The position numbers were made by a program, and so were the translations under genes. The notes under the pieces were generated by a model. The model was not told where the DNA came from. It ran no database searches and saw only the letters and a program-made list of their open reading frames with translations. Shown here piece by piece: positions 43,506 through 51,731 of a stretch of 64,000 nucleotides of DNA (within the stretch, counting starts at the first letter, position 1; each line of letters opens with the position of its first letter). Source of the DNA: Cyclobacteriaceae bacterium (GTDB lineage Bacteria > Bacteroidota > Bacteroidia > Cytophagales > Cyclobacteriaceae). The stretch spans positions 248,001-312,000 of the forward strand of contig JAEUUG010000015.1 of NCBI GenBank assembly GCA_016787565.1, in the 5' to 3' direction.

Positions 43506-44792
43506 CTACGGTACTCGTTTAATATCCACACTCGTTGTACTGGACGAATTATTCCTGGTGATTTTGTATTCCAGCTTATCATTCACTACCTGATTGTAAT
43601 CGGGTGTATAGGCTATCAACTTTTTACCATTTTCTGTTACTACAGTGGCTGTTCCATATTTAGGATCAAGTGAAAGGGAAAGGTTTACAGAGGTGTCACA
43701 CAACTCATCATTGGTAAGCACATTCAGGTAAATGACCGATGCAGTAAGCGCTGATATATCCACGCTGTCTGCAAAAGCCCTCAGGGTACAGACGTCTCCA
43801 TTATTGCTATCTACACGCACAGTCACACTGGCCGTCTTACACGTTCCGTCAATGCATACCTTATAAATCAAGGAGTCCGAGAATCCATCGGTAGCCAATA
43901 CATAAGGTTGATACACCAGCGTGTCGGACTCAATGTATGCGGTACCGTTGGTCGGATTCTGCGCGATGGTTACGCGGAAGCTGTTGATCGACTGACATAA
44001 TTGGTCATTGCCCAGAACCGGGATGCGTATTTGTGTAAACTCCTCCGATGAAACTTTTAAGTCGTTGGTTAACGTAAACGAGCACGCTTGTTCACCCGTG
44101 AGGTAAACCAATCCGTACGATGCAATGGAAGGATCATTTTTAGGCGAAACCCTATACACTACTTTATCCACTCCGCTAAAAGAACTTCCGGCTGTGTATA
44201 GGATTGCAGATCCTGAAACCTGTGCCGATCCCGCATAGGGAGGAAATTTATCTTCCGGTGCATAGATGGAAACTTCCAATTCGGCAATTGTATAGCCACA
44301 AACCAGATCGTTATCCAGTACATTGATTGTTGTGGAAACACCAGGGGATATGCCAAAAATTATGTCATCATTCGGATAAATACCGCAGGGCAAATTGGTA
44401 GAATCACTTTCTATGGTGATGACTACCGTATCTTTTGTGATCAACTGATTACTCGCAGAATAGACAGAAAATTCAAAAGAATCGGAGTTCGCACTTCCTG
44501 CTGACGTATACTGAAGAAGTCCGCCCCCCAGGTTAGTGAGAGTGCCTTTTTGAGTTGACGATGTTACCGACAGTGTTACCGGCTGATTAGCCTGAACCTG
44601 TGCTTTCAGGTCGATAATGGCCGTGTTATTGCCTTGAACAAAAACCTGAAGGTTCGATACTTTTGCATCCGGTACTTTTAAATCCTCATCCGCTTCCAAT
44701 ACATCACACGATGTTGCAAGGGTTATCATACTCACCACTCCAAAAAAAAGAGAAGGAATTCTGGTCTTCCGTGATACTTTTGTAGTTTCCAT
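43506..44792 (-). CDS. Lipoprotein with repeated Ig-like (cadherin/VCBS-type) domains
   Basis: A 428-residue exported protein. The leader (SLFFGVVSMITLATSC) has a lipobox cysteine at about residue 30. Four or five repeats of about 90 residues follow, each with a phrase such as NDLVCGYTIAELEVSIY, NDQLCQSINSFRVTIAQ or NDELCDTSVNLSLSLD and an ending like VVYRVSPKND. These repeats resemble Ig-like domains that build surface adhesins. No catalytic motif is seen. Starts 16 or 23 residues into a longer upstream frame are possible; I chose the one that gives a normal leader. Confidence 0.78.
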   Translation of the reverse strand: METTKVSRKTRIPSLFFGVVSMITLATSCDVLEADEDLKVPDAKVSNLQVFVQGNNTAIIDLKAQVQANQPVTLSVTSSTQKGTLTNLGGGLLQYTSAGSANSDSFEFSVYSASNQLITKDTVVITIESDSTNLPCGIYPNDDIIFGISPGVSTTINVLDNDLVCGYTIAELEVSIYAPEDKFPPYAGSAQVSGSAILYTAGSSFSGVDKVVYRVSPKNDPSIASYGLVYLTGEQACSFTLTNDLKVSSEEFTQIRIPVLGNDQLCQSINSFRVTIAQNPTNGTAYIESDTLVYQPYVLATDGFSDSLIYKVCIDGTCKTASVTVRVDSNNGDVCTLRAFADSVDISALTASVIYLNVLTNDELCDTSVNLSLSLDPKYGTATVVTENGKKLIAYTPDYNQVVNDKLEYKITRNNSSSTTSVDIKRVP

Positions 44793-44887
44793 TTTAGTGT
44801 TGTTTGCTTTCATAAGGGTAGACCAGAACGAAAAGCAAAACGTTGGATGAAAAATCAATATATTTTATAAAACAAAAACAAACAAAA

Positions 44888-46129
44888 ATGGTTACGGCCG
44901 AACTGCTCACCATAGGAGATGAAATTCTGTACGGACAAATTATCGATACCAATTCGCAATGGATGGGTGTTGAACTGAGTAACCTGGGCGTCAGGCTAAA
45001 GCGCAAAACAACCATTGGCGACAGTGAATCAGAAATCCTTACCGCCTTCGCGGAAGCTGAAAAACGTGCCGACATCATACTCATTACCGGTGGCCTCGGC
45101 CCCACCAACGATGACTTAACGAAGCCCTGCCTCGCACGCTACTTTAATTGCGAAATAAAAATGCACGAAGAGGCGCTGACCGAAGTCACCGAGTTTTTTA
45201 AAAGCCGCGGCCGCGAACTGACAGAACTCAATCGCCAGCAGGCCGCGCTGCCGGAATGCTGCGAAAAAATCACGAACAAAATGGGCACCGCTCCCGGTAT
45301 GTGGTTCGAGCGAAACGGAAAAGTGTTTGTTTCCATGCCGGGTGTACCACACGAAATGAAACGCATGATGACGGACATCATTTTGCCTAAACTTCAGCAG
45401 ACATTTAAGATGCCCGTAATCTATCACCGCGTTATTCGCACAGTGGGAATTGGCGAATCCTTTCTGGCCGATAAAATTTCTGCGTGGGAAAATGCACTGC
45501 CATCACACCTTAAACTCGCCTACCTTCCCAGTCTCGGTGAAGTAAAACTGCGTGTAACGGCCTTTGGCGATTCGACCGAACAATTGGAAGCCGATGTGAA
45601 TGAACAAGTTCAAAAAATTCTTCCCCTGGCGGGTGAATACATTTACGGATATGGGAACGATCCACTTGAAGTGGTGATTGGTCAGACCCTGCGCGAAAAA
45701 AAACTTACCCTCTCCATTGCCGAGAGTTGTACAGGCGGATACCTCTCGCACCTCATCACGAGCGTTCCAGGAAGTTCCGATTATTTCTTAGGCAGTATGA
45801 TTCCGTATGCCTATGAAATTAAAATGCGCCAACTCGGTGTGAAACCCGAGACGCTTGAAAAATATGGTGCCGTTAGCGAACCCACCATCATTGAGATGGC
45901 CAACATTGTGCGCGCCAAGTTCAGCACCGATATAGGTGTGGCCACCAGCGGTATTGCCGGACCAGGTGGAGCTACTCCGGATAAACCGGTCGGCACCGTG
46001 TGGATTGCGTATTCGGACAAGTATCATACAGTGACGAAGAAATTACAACTCTCTAAAGACCGGCTGATCAACATCAAACTGAGTTCTGCGGCTGTGCTGA
46101 ACTTAATCCGGCAAAGCTTGCCAAAATAA
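44888..46129 (+). CDS. cinA: Competence/damage-inducible protein CinA
   Basis: A 413-residue protein with two domains. The N-terminal MoCF-like domain contains LTIGDEILYGQIIDTNSQ and TGGLGPTNDDLT. The C-terminal CinA amidase domain contains SIAESCTGGYLSHLIT and GIAGPGGATPDKPVGTVWIAY, the nicotinamide-mononucleotide deamidase active region. In the cytoplasm it recycles NMN. The ATG at 44888 begins the conserved sequence; a longer frame upstream is not family-like. A block of dispersed repeats follows its stop. Confidence 0.97.
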   Translation: MVTAELLTIGDEILYGQIIDTNSQWMGVELSNLGVRLKRKTTIGDSESEILTAFAEAEKRADIILITGGLGPTNDDLTKPCLARYFNCEIKMHEEALTEVTEFFKSRGRELTELNRQQAALPECCEKITNKMGTAPGMWFERNGKVFVSMPGVPHEMKRMMTDIILPKLQQTFKMPVIYHRVIRTVGIGESFLADKISAWENALPSHLKLAYLPSLGEVKLRVTAFGDSTEQLEADVNEQVQKILPLAGEYIYGYGNDPLEVVIGQTLREKKLTLSIAESCTGGYLSHLITSVPGSSDYFLGSMIPYAYEIKMRQLGVKPETLEKYGAVSEPTIIEMANIVRAKFSTDIGVATSGIAGPGGATPDKPVGTVWIAYSDKYHTVTKKLQLSKDRLINIKLSSAAVLNLIRQSLPK

Positions 46130-46569
46130 ATACCGAACCGTCATGGCGAGGAACAGGCGAAGGAACGTGAGATGGTATGACGAAGCCATTTGTAATCGAA
46201 GCATAATATCATCAGGGATTGCTTCGTCACCCTATTGAATCTCCAGGTAAAAAAATTTAACCTTTTTCCGTCAATAGGTGCGGTGGGTGGTAAACGAAAA
46301 GCACGGCACAATCGGGAAAGTGCGCTGGAAACGGTTAGCGCAGGTAGAATGGGCTTTTTTCGTTCTGCCTTTTCCTTTGTTTCTTTTCTTTTGGGAAAAG
46401 AAAGTCATCCCGTAATGGAGATTACTGTCATGGGATTGCTTCGTCAGTGGTGACGAAAACCAACCCAATTCCAAGCATTGACAAAATCATAATCATTTCA
46501 TGAACTGACATTTATCATAAGTATTCTCTGCTTCCTGACCCTATTTTATTGGCAGAAAGGAGAGGGTGT
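46130..46569. repeat. 440-base gene-free gap with REP-like dispersed repeats
   Basis: No convincing gene lies here. Short units recur: GGGATTGCTTCGTC occurs at about 46215 and again at about 46433, and the complementary GACGAAGCCAT lies at about 46179. This is the familiar chromosomal intergenic element of many Bacteroidota. A T-rich block with GGGCTTTTTTCGTTC and TTTCTTTTCTTTTGGGAAAAG is at 46348-46402 and is also a common dispersed motif. The last 100 bases hold the FNR-like site and the hox promoter region. A 72-residue open frame at 46235-46453 lies wholly in these repeats and is not a gene. Confidence 0.65.
46506..46517. promoter_or_regulatory. CRP/FNR-like binding site upstream of hox
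   Basis: The sequence TGACATTTATCA has TGA-N6-TCA symmetry like the sites at 2237 and 7237, but the inner bases match less well. It ends 52 bases before the hoxF start. The six-base pattern alone would occur about fifteen times by chance in the window, so position carries the weight. Confidence 0.38.
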
Positions 46570-48342
46570 ATGAATACAACATCAACCGGAAATAAAAATT
46601 TTTCCATTGAACCCGATCGCTCCAGGTTGCTGGCCGAACTCTGGTATCATCAACTTGATCAGCGATACATTTCCAACAAGGCCATACACGCATTGGCGCA
46701 AACCCACCAACTGGCAGAAATTGATGTGGAAGGTGTGGCAACTTTCTATCATTTCTTTCACCGTCAGCCGGCAGGCAAACACACCATCTACCTCAACAAC
46801 AGCATTATCTCCGAGCTGCGGGGGTTTGAAAGAATCAAAGAAGCATTTGAACGCGAAACCGGTGCGAAAGCCGGAACCGTTGATCAAACCGGAACGTTCG
46901 GTTTCTTCATCACACCCTGTATTGGCCTGAGCGATCAGGAGCCCGCGGCCCTGATTGATTTTTATCCGTTCACACACCTGAATGCCCTGAAAGTAAAGGA
47001 GATCATTCATCATTTACGCCAAGGCCGCAAGCCGGAAGAAATTTGTGATACTGTTCAGGATAACATCCGGTACAAACCCATTGATGAGCGTACACTTTTC
47101 TTTGCTCCGTATACGCGAGGCAAAGCCATCGGTAATATTGATGCGCTGAAACCGGAAGGTGTTATCGAACAACTGCGCATATCACAACTGGCAGGACGCG
47201 GTGGGGCCTTCTACCCTACCTGGCAAAAATGGGAAGCCTGCCGCAAGCAAACAGCATCCCCAAAATTCATTGTATGCAATGCCGATGAAGGAGAACCCGG
47301 AACATTTAAAGACAGAGTACTGCTGAGTAATCAACCCGGCTCATTGTTGGAAGGAATGATCATTGCAGGCTACACGGTGGGTGCTACTTACGGCATCATC
47401 TACCTGCGCGGTGAATACCGGTGGCTGGTAAAATCGCTGGAAGAAGAAATTGCACAATTCCATGAACACGGATTACTCGGCAAAGACGTAAGCGGAATAA
47501 AAGGATTTGATTTTGACATTCGCCTGGAGATTGGTGCCGGTGCATATGTATGCGGAGAAGAAACAGCCTTACTCGAATCGATGGAAGGCAAGCGCGGTGA
47601 ACCCCGCACTAAATGGTTTTATCCGATTGAGCGCGGCTACCTGCAACTTCCTACAGTAGTCAACAATGTAGAAACGTTCTGTGCTGTTGCCCGCCTGATT
47701 GAAGTCGGATCATTTGAATACCTCAAGCGCGGCATTCCCGGTTCACCGGGAACAAAACTGATCAGCGTATCCGGTGATTGTAAACTACCCGGCCTCTATG
47801 AAATTGAATGGGGTATGACGGTAGCTGAACTGCTGGAATTGTGTGGAGCTGATGATCCATACTTTATTCAAGTGAGCGGCCCTTCGGGCGAATGCATCTC
47901 CATAAAAGAAAAATACAGGCGCATTTCCATGCTCGACCTGCTCGCACAAAAAGACATCCGCTGTGGCGGATCGTTTATGATCTTCAACCGCCACCGCGAC
48001 ATTGTCAGCATCCTGATGAATTTTTCCCATTTCTTCAAACACGAATCGTGTGGTGTCTGCACACCCTGTCGCGCAGGCAACTTCATCATCCAGCGAAAGT
48101 TGGAACGGCTGCAAAACGGATTGGCCGATATGAACGATCTCACCGAAATGAAAAACTGGGGCACCATCATGAAAGCCACCAGCCGGTGCGGCTTGGGCAA
48201 GACCGCGAGCAACGCCATTCTCCAATCCATCGATAAGTTTCACGATTACTTCGCTGCCCGCTACAGTGTAACGGAAGATGGCGCCAATAAAAAATTTGAC
48301 CTTGAATCAGCCGTTGCCGACTACGAGCACTATAAACCCTGA
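46570..48342 (+). CDS. hoxF: NAD-reducing [NiFe]-hydrogenase diaphorase subunit HoxF
   Basis: A 590-residue diaphorase subunit. The N-terminal third is NuoE-like; the rest is NuoF-like with the FMN/NAD site (GRGGAFYPTWQKWE and ADEGEPGTFKDR), ACVCGEETALLESMEG-type loop and the 4Fe-4S ligands SCGVCTPCRAGN plus RCGLG near residues 485-535. In the NuoE-like part only one cysteine of the 2Fe-2S motif remains (TPCIGLSD), so that cluster is probably missing. The ATG at 46570 follows a strong AAAGGAGAGGG ribosome-binding site. It is the first gene of hoxF-hoxUY-hoxH-hoxW. The heterotetramer couples H2 oxidation to NAD reduction in the cytoplasm. Confidence 0.94.
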   Translation: MNTTSTGNKNFSIEPDRSRLLAELWYHQLDQRYISNKAIHALAQTHQLAEIDVEGVATFYHFFHRQPAGKHTIYLNNSIISELRGFERIKEAFERETGAKAGTVDQTGTFGFFITPCIGLSDQEPAALIDFYPFTHLNALKVKEIIHHLRQGRKPEEICDTVQDNIRYKPIDERTLFFAPYTRGKAIGNIDALKPEGVIEQLRISQLAGRGGAFYPTWQKWEACRKQTASPKFIVCNADEGEPGTFKDRVLLSNQPGSLLEGMIIAGYTVGATYGIIYLRGEYRWLVKSLEEEIAQFHEHGLLGKDVSGIKGFDFDIRLEIGAGAYVCGEETALLESMEGKRGEPRTKWFYPIERGYLQLPTVVNNVETFCAVARLIEVGSFEYLKRGIPGSPGTKLISVSGDCKLPGLYEIEWGMTVAELLELCGADDPYFIQVSGPSGECISIKEKYRRISMLDLLAQKDIRCGGSFMIFNRHRDIVSILMNFSHFFKHESCGVCTPCRAGNFIIQRKLERLQNGLADMNDLTEMKNWGTIMKATSRCGLGKTASNAILQSIDKFHDYFAARYSVTEDGANKKFDLESAVADYEHYKP

Positions 48343-48347
48343 ATTGT

Positions 48348-49619
48348 ATGGCAAACAGGATATCGTTTTGGATTGATGGAAAAAAAATGGAGGCCGATGA
48401 AGGCAGCAACCTGGTGGATGCTGCCAAAGAAAACGGAATCTTCATTCCATCGTTGTGCTACTTCAAACACATTGATCCACCGCTCGGCACCTGCCGCACG
48501 TGTACGTGCAAGATCAACGGACGGTATGCACCTGCCTGCACCGAGAGCCTCCGCGAAGGACTAAAAGTTGAAGTGAATACACCCGAGTTGATGGATATGC
48601 GCAAAGCATTGGTGGAGATGATGTTTGCTGAAGGCAATCACTTTTGCCCCGCTTGCGAAAAAAGCGGCAGTTGTGATCTGCAACACATGGGCTATGAACT
48701 CGGTATTTCCACCACACGCTTTCCGCATCTTTTTAAAGACAGGCTGATTGATTACAAACCCGAACGCATGGTGATGGAACACAACCGCTGCATCAAATGC
48801 CGCAGGTGTGTGGAGGAAGTTTTTACCGATGACGGTAAACGTGTGTTCATGTACATCAACCGTGGCAATGAAACCATGGTGGGTATCGACTATGAACAGG
48901 AAGCGAAGCTTACCGAAGAACAGGCCGAACGCGCCATGACCCTGTGCCCAACCGGTGCCATCATTGTGCGCGGAAAAAGTCTGGCGAAACCCTTTGGCGA
49001 CCGCATCTTCGACATGCACTCCAGCCAGGAACACTTCCACCGGAAAATTTTGAAGCGGGAAAAATCCGCCAACATGGAGAAAAAAATAATCGCTACTGTT
49101 TCCTTAGCGGGATGCTTTGGCTGCCACATGTCGATGCTGGATATTGATACCGAGATTCTCGACCTGGTTGATCTCGTATCCTTCAATAAATCACCGCTTA
49201 CCGATATCAAAACCTTTACCTCGCGCTGCCACCTCGGCATCGTGGAAGGCGGCTGTTGCAATGATGAGAACATTGAAACGCTGAAAGAATTTCGCAAGAT
49301 GTGCGACATCCTGGTAGTAATGGGTGAGTGTGCGGTGTGGGGCGGACTCCCGGCCATGCGCAATACCATTCCGCTAAGTGAATGCCTGGAAGAAGCATAC
49401 CTGAATAGTGTTACCAGCGAACCGGGTGAAAACACCGTTCCCTATCACGAAGATTTACCCAAGATACTCGACCGCATTTATGCGTGCAGCGAAATCGTGA
49501 AAGTGGATTACTTCATACCCGGTTGTCCGCCAACGGCTAACCACATCTGGAAAGTAGTGAAGAGCTTATTGTGGGGAGAAGAATACTCGCTGCTGTACTC
49601 GGAATTTAAGTACGACTAA
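48348..49619 (+). CDS. hoxU-hoxY: Fused HoxU-HoxY: diaphorase ferredoxin-like subunit joined to hydrogenase small subunit
   Basis: A 423-residue protein carrying two subunits that are normally separate. Residues 1-235 are HoxU: 2Fe-2S ligands in CYFKHIDPPLGTCRTCTC and PACTES, the His/Cys cluster in NHFCPACEKSGSC, and CIKCRRCVEE plus CPTGAI for another 4Fe-4S. Residues 243-423 are HoxY, the small subunit with the proximal 4Fe-4S cluster: SLAGCFGCHMSMLD, VMGECAVWGGLPAMRN and PGCPPTANHIW. An in-frame ATG at 49074, residue 243, marks the old HoxY start, and translation could also begin there. The joint is a short charged linker (REKSAN). No frameshift or stop interrupts the join. Confidence 0.9.
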   Translation: MANRISFWIDGKKMEADEGSNLVDAAKENGIFIPSLCYFKHIDPPLGTCRTCTCKINGRYAPACTESLREGLKVEVNTPELMDMRKALVEMMFAEGNHFCPACEKSGSCDLQHMGYELGISTTRFPHLFKDRLIDYKPERMVMEHNRCIKCRRCVEEVFTDDGKRVFMYINRGNETMVGIDYEQEAKLTEEQAERAMTLCPTGAIIVRGKSLAKPFGDRIFDMHSSQEHFHRKILKREKSANMEKKIIATVSLAGCFGCHMSMLDIDTEILDLVDLVSFNKSPLTDIKTFTSRCHLGIVEGGCCNDENIETLKEFRKMCDILVVMGECAVWGGLPAMRNTIPLSECLEEAYLNSVTSEPGENTVPYHEDLPKILDRIYACSEIVKVDYFIPGCPPTANHIWKVVKSLLWGEEYSLLYSEFKYD

Positions 49620-49630
49620 AAAGCCTGATC

Positions 49631-51088
49631 ATGCAAAAGAAAATAACCATCGATCCTGTAACCCGCGTGGAGGGTCATGGCCGCGTTACCATCCACCTGG
49701 ATGAATATGGAAAAGTTGAAGACTCCTTCTTTCACATTGTAGAGTTCAGGGGGTTCGAACGCTTCATACAAGGGCATCCGTATTGGGAAGCACCGGTACT
49801 CGTACAACGCCTCTGCGGTATTTGTCCGGTGAGCCACCACTTGGCCGCTGCCAAAGCGATCGACCAACTGGTGGGTGTTGATCCCGAAGATCTATCGCCT
49901 GCTGCACATAAACTCCGAAAGTTGTTACACTACGGTCAGATTTTTCAATCGCATGCGCTCCACTTCTTTTACCTCGCCTCACCCGATTTATTATTTGGTG
50001 TGGATGCCCCGGTGGAAAAACGAAATGTATTCGCGGTAGCCATTGAAAATAAAGAGCTCGCCCGCAAAGGCATACTCATGCGAAAATTCGGACAGGAAAT
50101 TATTCAGGCCATTGCCGGAAAAAAAATCCACGGTGTAGCCGCTGTGCCCGGTGGCATGCACAAGACACTCGATGCCGCTGAGCGCGAATATTTTCTGAAT
50201 GGAAAAGATATACCGAGCATCGATACCATGATCGAGTGGTCGCAGGAGATTGTTGACTTCATCAAAGGCTACCATGAAAAACACCGCATCATGATGGACA
50301 GCTTTGCGGAATTTCCATCCGGTCATTTGGGCATGGTGGACGAGCAGGGAAACCTGGAACTCTATCATGGAAAACTGCGCGCCATCGATGGCACCGGCAA
50401 CATCACGCTGCCCGATGTAAACACGCAGGATTATCAGCAGTATTTTGCGGAAGGTGTTGAACGGTGGTCGTACATGAAATTTCCATACCTGAAAGAACTC
50501 GGTCGCGAAAATGGATGGAACCGCGTAGGGCCGCTGGCGCGGATAAACATCTGCAACACCATTCCTACTCCGCTGGCGGAAAAAGAAAGGCAAGCCTTCA
50601 TTGCCTTTACGGGTAAAAAAGTAAACAACAGCACTTTGTATTCGCACTGGGCACGTCTCATTGAAATTTTACATTGTGCCGAAGTGATGCGCGATCTGCT
50701 GCACGATGATGAAATTATGAGCTCCGATCTGGTGCGCGAAGGCAAACCACGACTGGAAGGCATTGGCATCATTGAAGCACCGCGCGGAACACTCACCCAC
50801 CACTACCAGATTGATGAGAAGGGAATGATTACCCGTTGCAACCTCATCGTTTCCACCACGCATAACAATGAAGCCATGAACAGGGCTGTGCGGTGGGTGG
50901 CGAATAATGTGATCAGCCAGAAAGGCGCTATCACCGATGGCATGTTGAATCAGGTGGAGGTGGCCATACGCGCGTATGATCCGTGCCTGAGTTGCGCTAC
51001 GCAGGCACTCGGACAAATGGCCCTGCAGGTAGAACTCTATAATTATGAAGGAGAACTGATCGATGAACGCATCACCTCCGGCAACTAA
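49631..51088 (+). CDS. hoxH: [NiFe]-hydrogenase large subunit HoxH
   Basis: A 485-residue catalytic subunit. The L1 motif is RLCGICPVSHH at about residues 58-68 and carries the first nickel-binding cysteine pair. The L2 motif at about 455-461 reads DPCLSCATQALG: the two cysteines are there, but the histidine that normally follows (CxTH) is a glutamine. A C-terminal peptide of about 27 residues follows and should be removed during maturation by HoxW, encoded by the next gene with a 26-base overlap. Group 3d hydrogenase is the best assignment. The accessory hyp genes are not in the window. Confidence 0.94.
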   Translation: MQKKITIDPVTRVEGHGRVTIHLDEYGKVEDSFFHIVEFRGFERFIQGHPYWEAPVLVQRLCGICPVSHHLAAAKAIDQLVGVDPEDLSPAAHKLRKLLHYGQIFQSHALHFFYLASPDLLFGVDAPVEKRNVFAVAIENKELARKGILMRKFGQEIIQAIAGKKIHGVAAVPGGMHKTLDAAEREYFLNGKDIPSIDTMIEWSQEIVDFIKGYHEKHRIMMDSFAEFPSGHLGMVDEQGNLELYHGKLRAIDGTGNITLPDVNTQDYQQYFAEGVERWSYMKFPYLKELGRENGWNRVGPLARINICNTIPTPLAEKERQAFIAFTGKKVNNSTLYSHWARLIEILHCAEVMRDLLHDDEIMSSDLVREGKPRLEGIGIIEAPRGTLTHHYQIDEKGMITRCNLIVSTTHNNEAMNRAVRWVANNVISQKGAITDGMLNQVEVAIRAYDPCLSCATQALGQMALQVELYNYEGELIDERITSGN

Positions 51089-51551
51089 AATTCTGTTGAT
51101 CGGTATCGGCAACAGTGGCCGCAGCGATGATGCCCTGGGCTGGAAATTCCTCGACACCTTCGATGCCTTTCCATGCTGGTTTGATTTTGAATACCGGTAT
51201 CAGCTCCAGGTAGAAGATGCCGAACTCATAAGCCGTTATAAAAAAGTAATATTTGTAGACGCTTCACGCGAAGTTATAAAAGACGGAGCCTCGCTTCATG
51301 CCTGCATACCCACGCCCTCAGCCTCCTTCACCACCCATAAGCTTGATCCGGGAACCGTGCTTTGGCTGGCACGCGAATTATACACTGCCCAAACCGAGGC
51401 CTATGTGATGGCCATTGCCGGAACCGAATGGGAACTGCACCACGGGTTGAGTACTATAGCGCGCACCAATCTTCAAAAAGCGCTTTCACTTTTTTTAGAT
51501 TTCATCTTGCACGCCAACCTGCTGCAGCCGAAAGCAGAAGCTGTTGCTTGA
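51063..51551 (+). CDS. hoxW: Hydrogenase maturation endopeptidase HoxW
   Basis: A 162-residue protease that cleaves the C-terminal peptide from the HoxH precursor. The N-terminal motif KILLIGIGNSGRSDDALGWKFLD with a metal-binding aspartate is typical; VIFVDASRE and THKLDPGTVLWLA supply the other conserved positions. It overlaps hoxH by 26 bases, so translation is coupled. It is the last hox gene. An attC-like region begins 67 bases after its stop. Confidence 0.9.
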   Translation: MNASPPATKILLIGIGNSGRSDDALGWKFLDTFDAFPCWFDFEYRYQLQVEDAELISRYKKVIFVDASREVIKDGASLHACIPTPSASFTTHKLDPGTVLWLARELYTAQTEAYVMAIAGTEWELHHGLSTIARTNLQKALSLFLDFILHANLLQPKAEAVA

Positions 51552-51617
51552 TTCATTTCGCGTTCCAGGATAAAACCCAGGTCATTTTGATACCAAACCC
51601 GGCTTTCATAATTTAGA

Positions 51618-51699
51618 AGATAACTCCACCGCGTACCGCCTAGCATACCAAAATTGGGCTTATAGGCGAAGGTTTATAGCGGGTATAAGAGAGTTAGCG
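51618..51699. repeat. Weak attC-like palindromic site at the left edge of the cassette region
   Basis: An imperfect palindrome runs from AGATAAC (51618-51624) to GTTAGCG (51693-51699), with an inner hairpin GCCTA...TAGGC around CCAAAATTGG. The right-hand box GTTAGCG differs by one base from the complement of CGCCAAC at the end of the next cassette (54162). The left box fits the RYYYAAC rule poorly. It may also be only a terminator for the hox operon. Confidence 0.35.
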
Positions 51700-51731
51700 G
51701 TAATGTTAAAAACGACAAACAGACATCATAA

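Noticed and set aside
45116..45427. Long antisense frames inside cinA
   Set aside because: They are shadows of a strongly conserved CinA frame.
46235..46453. 72-residue open frame between cinA and hoxF
   Set aside because: It lies wholly in dispersed repeats; its apparent residues come from the T-rich repeat, not from coding selection.
50434..51157. Antisense frames of 120-162 residues in hoxH
   Set aside because: They have no motifs and lie opposite the clearly conserved HoxH.
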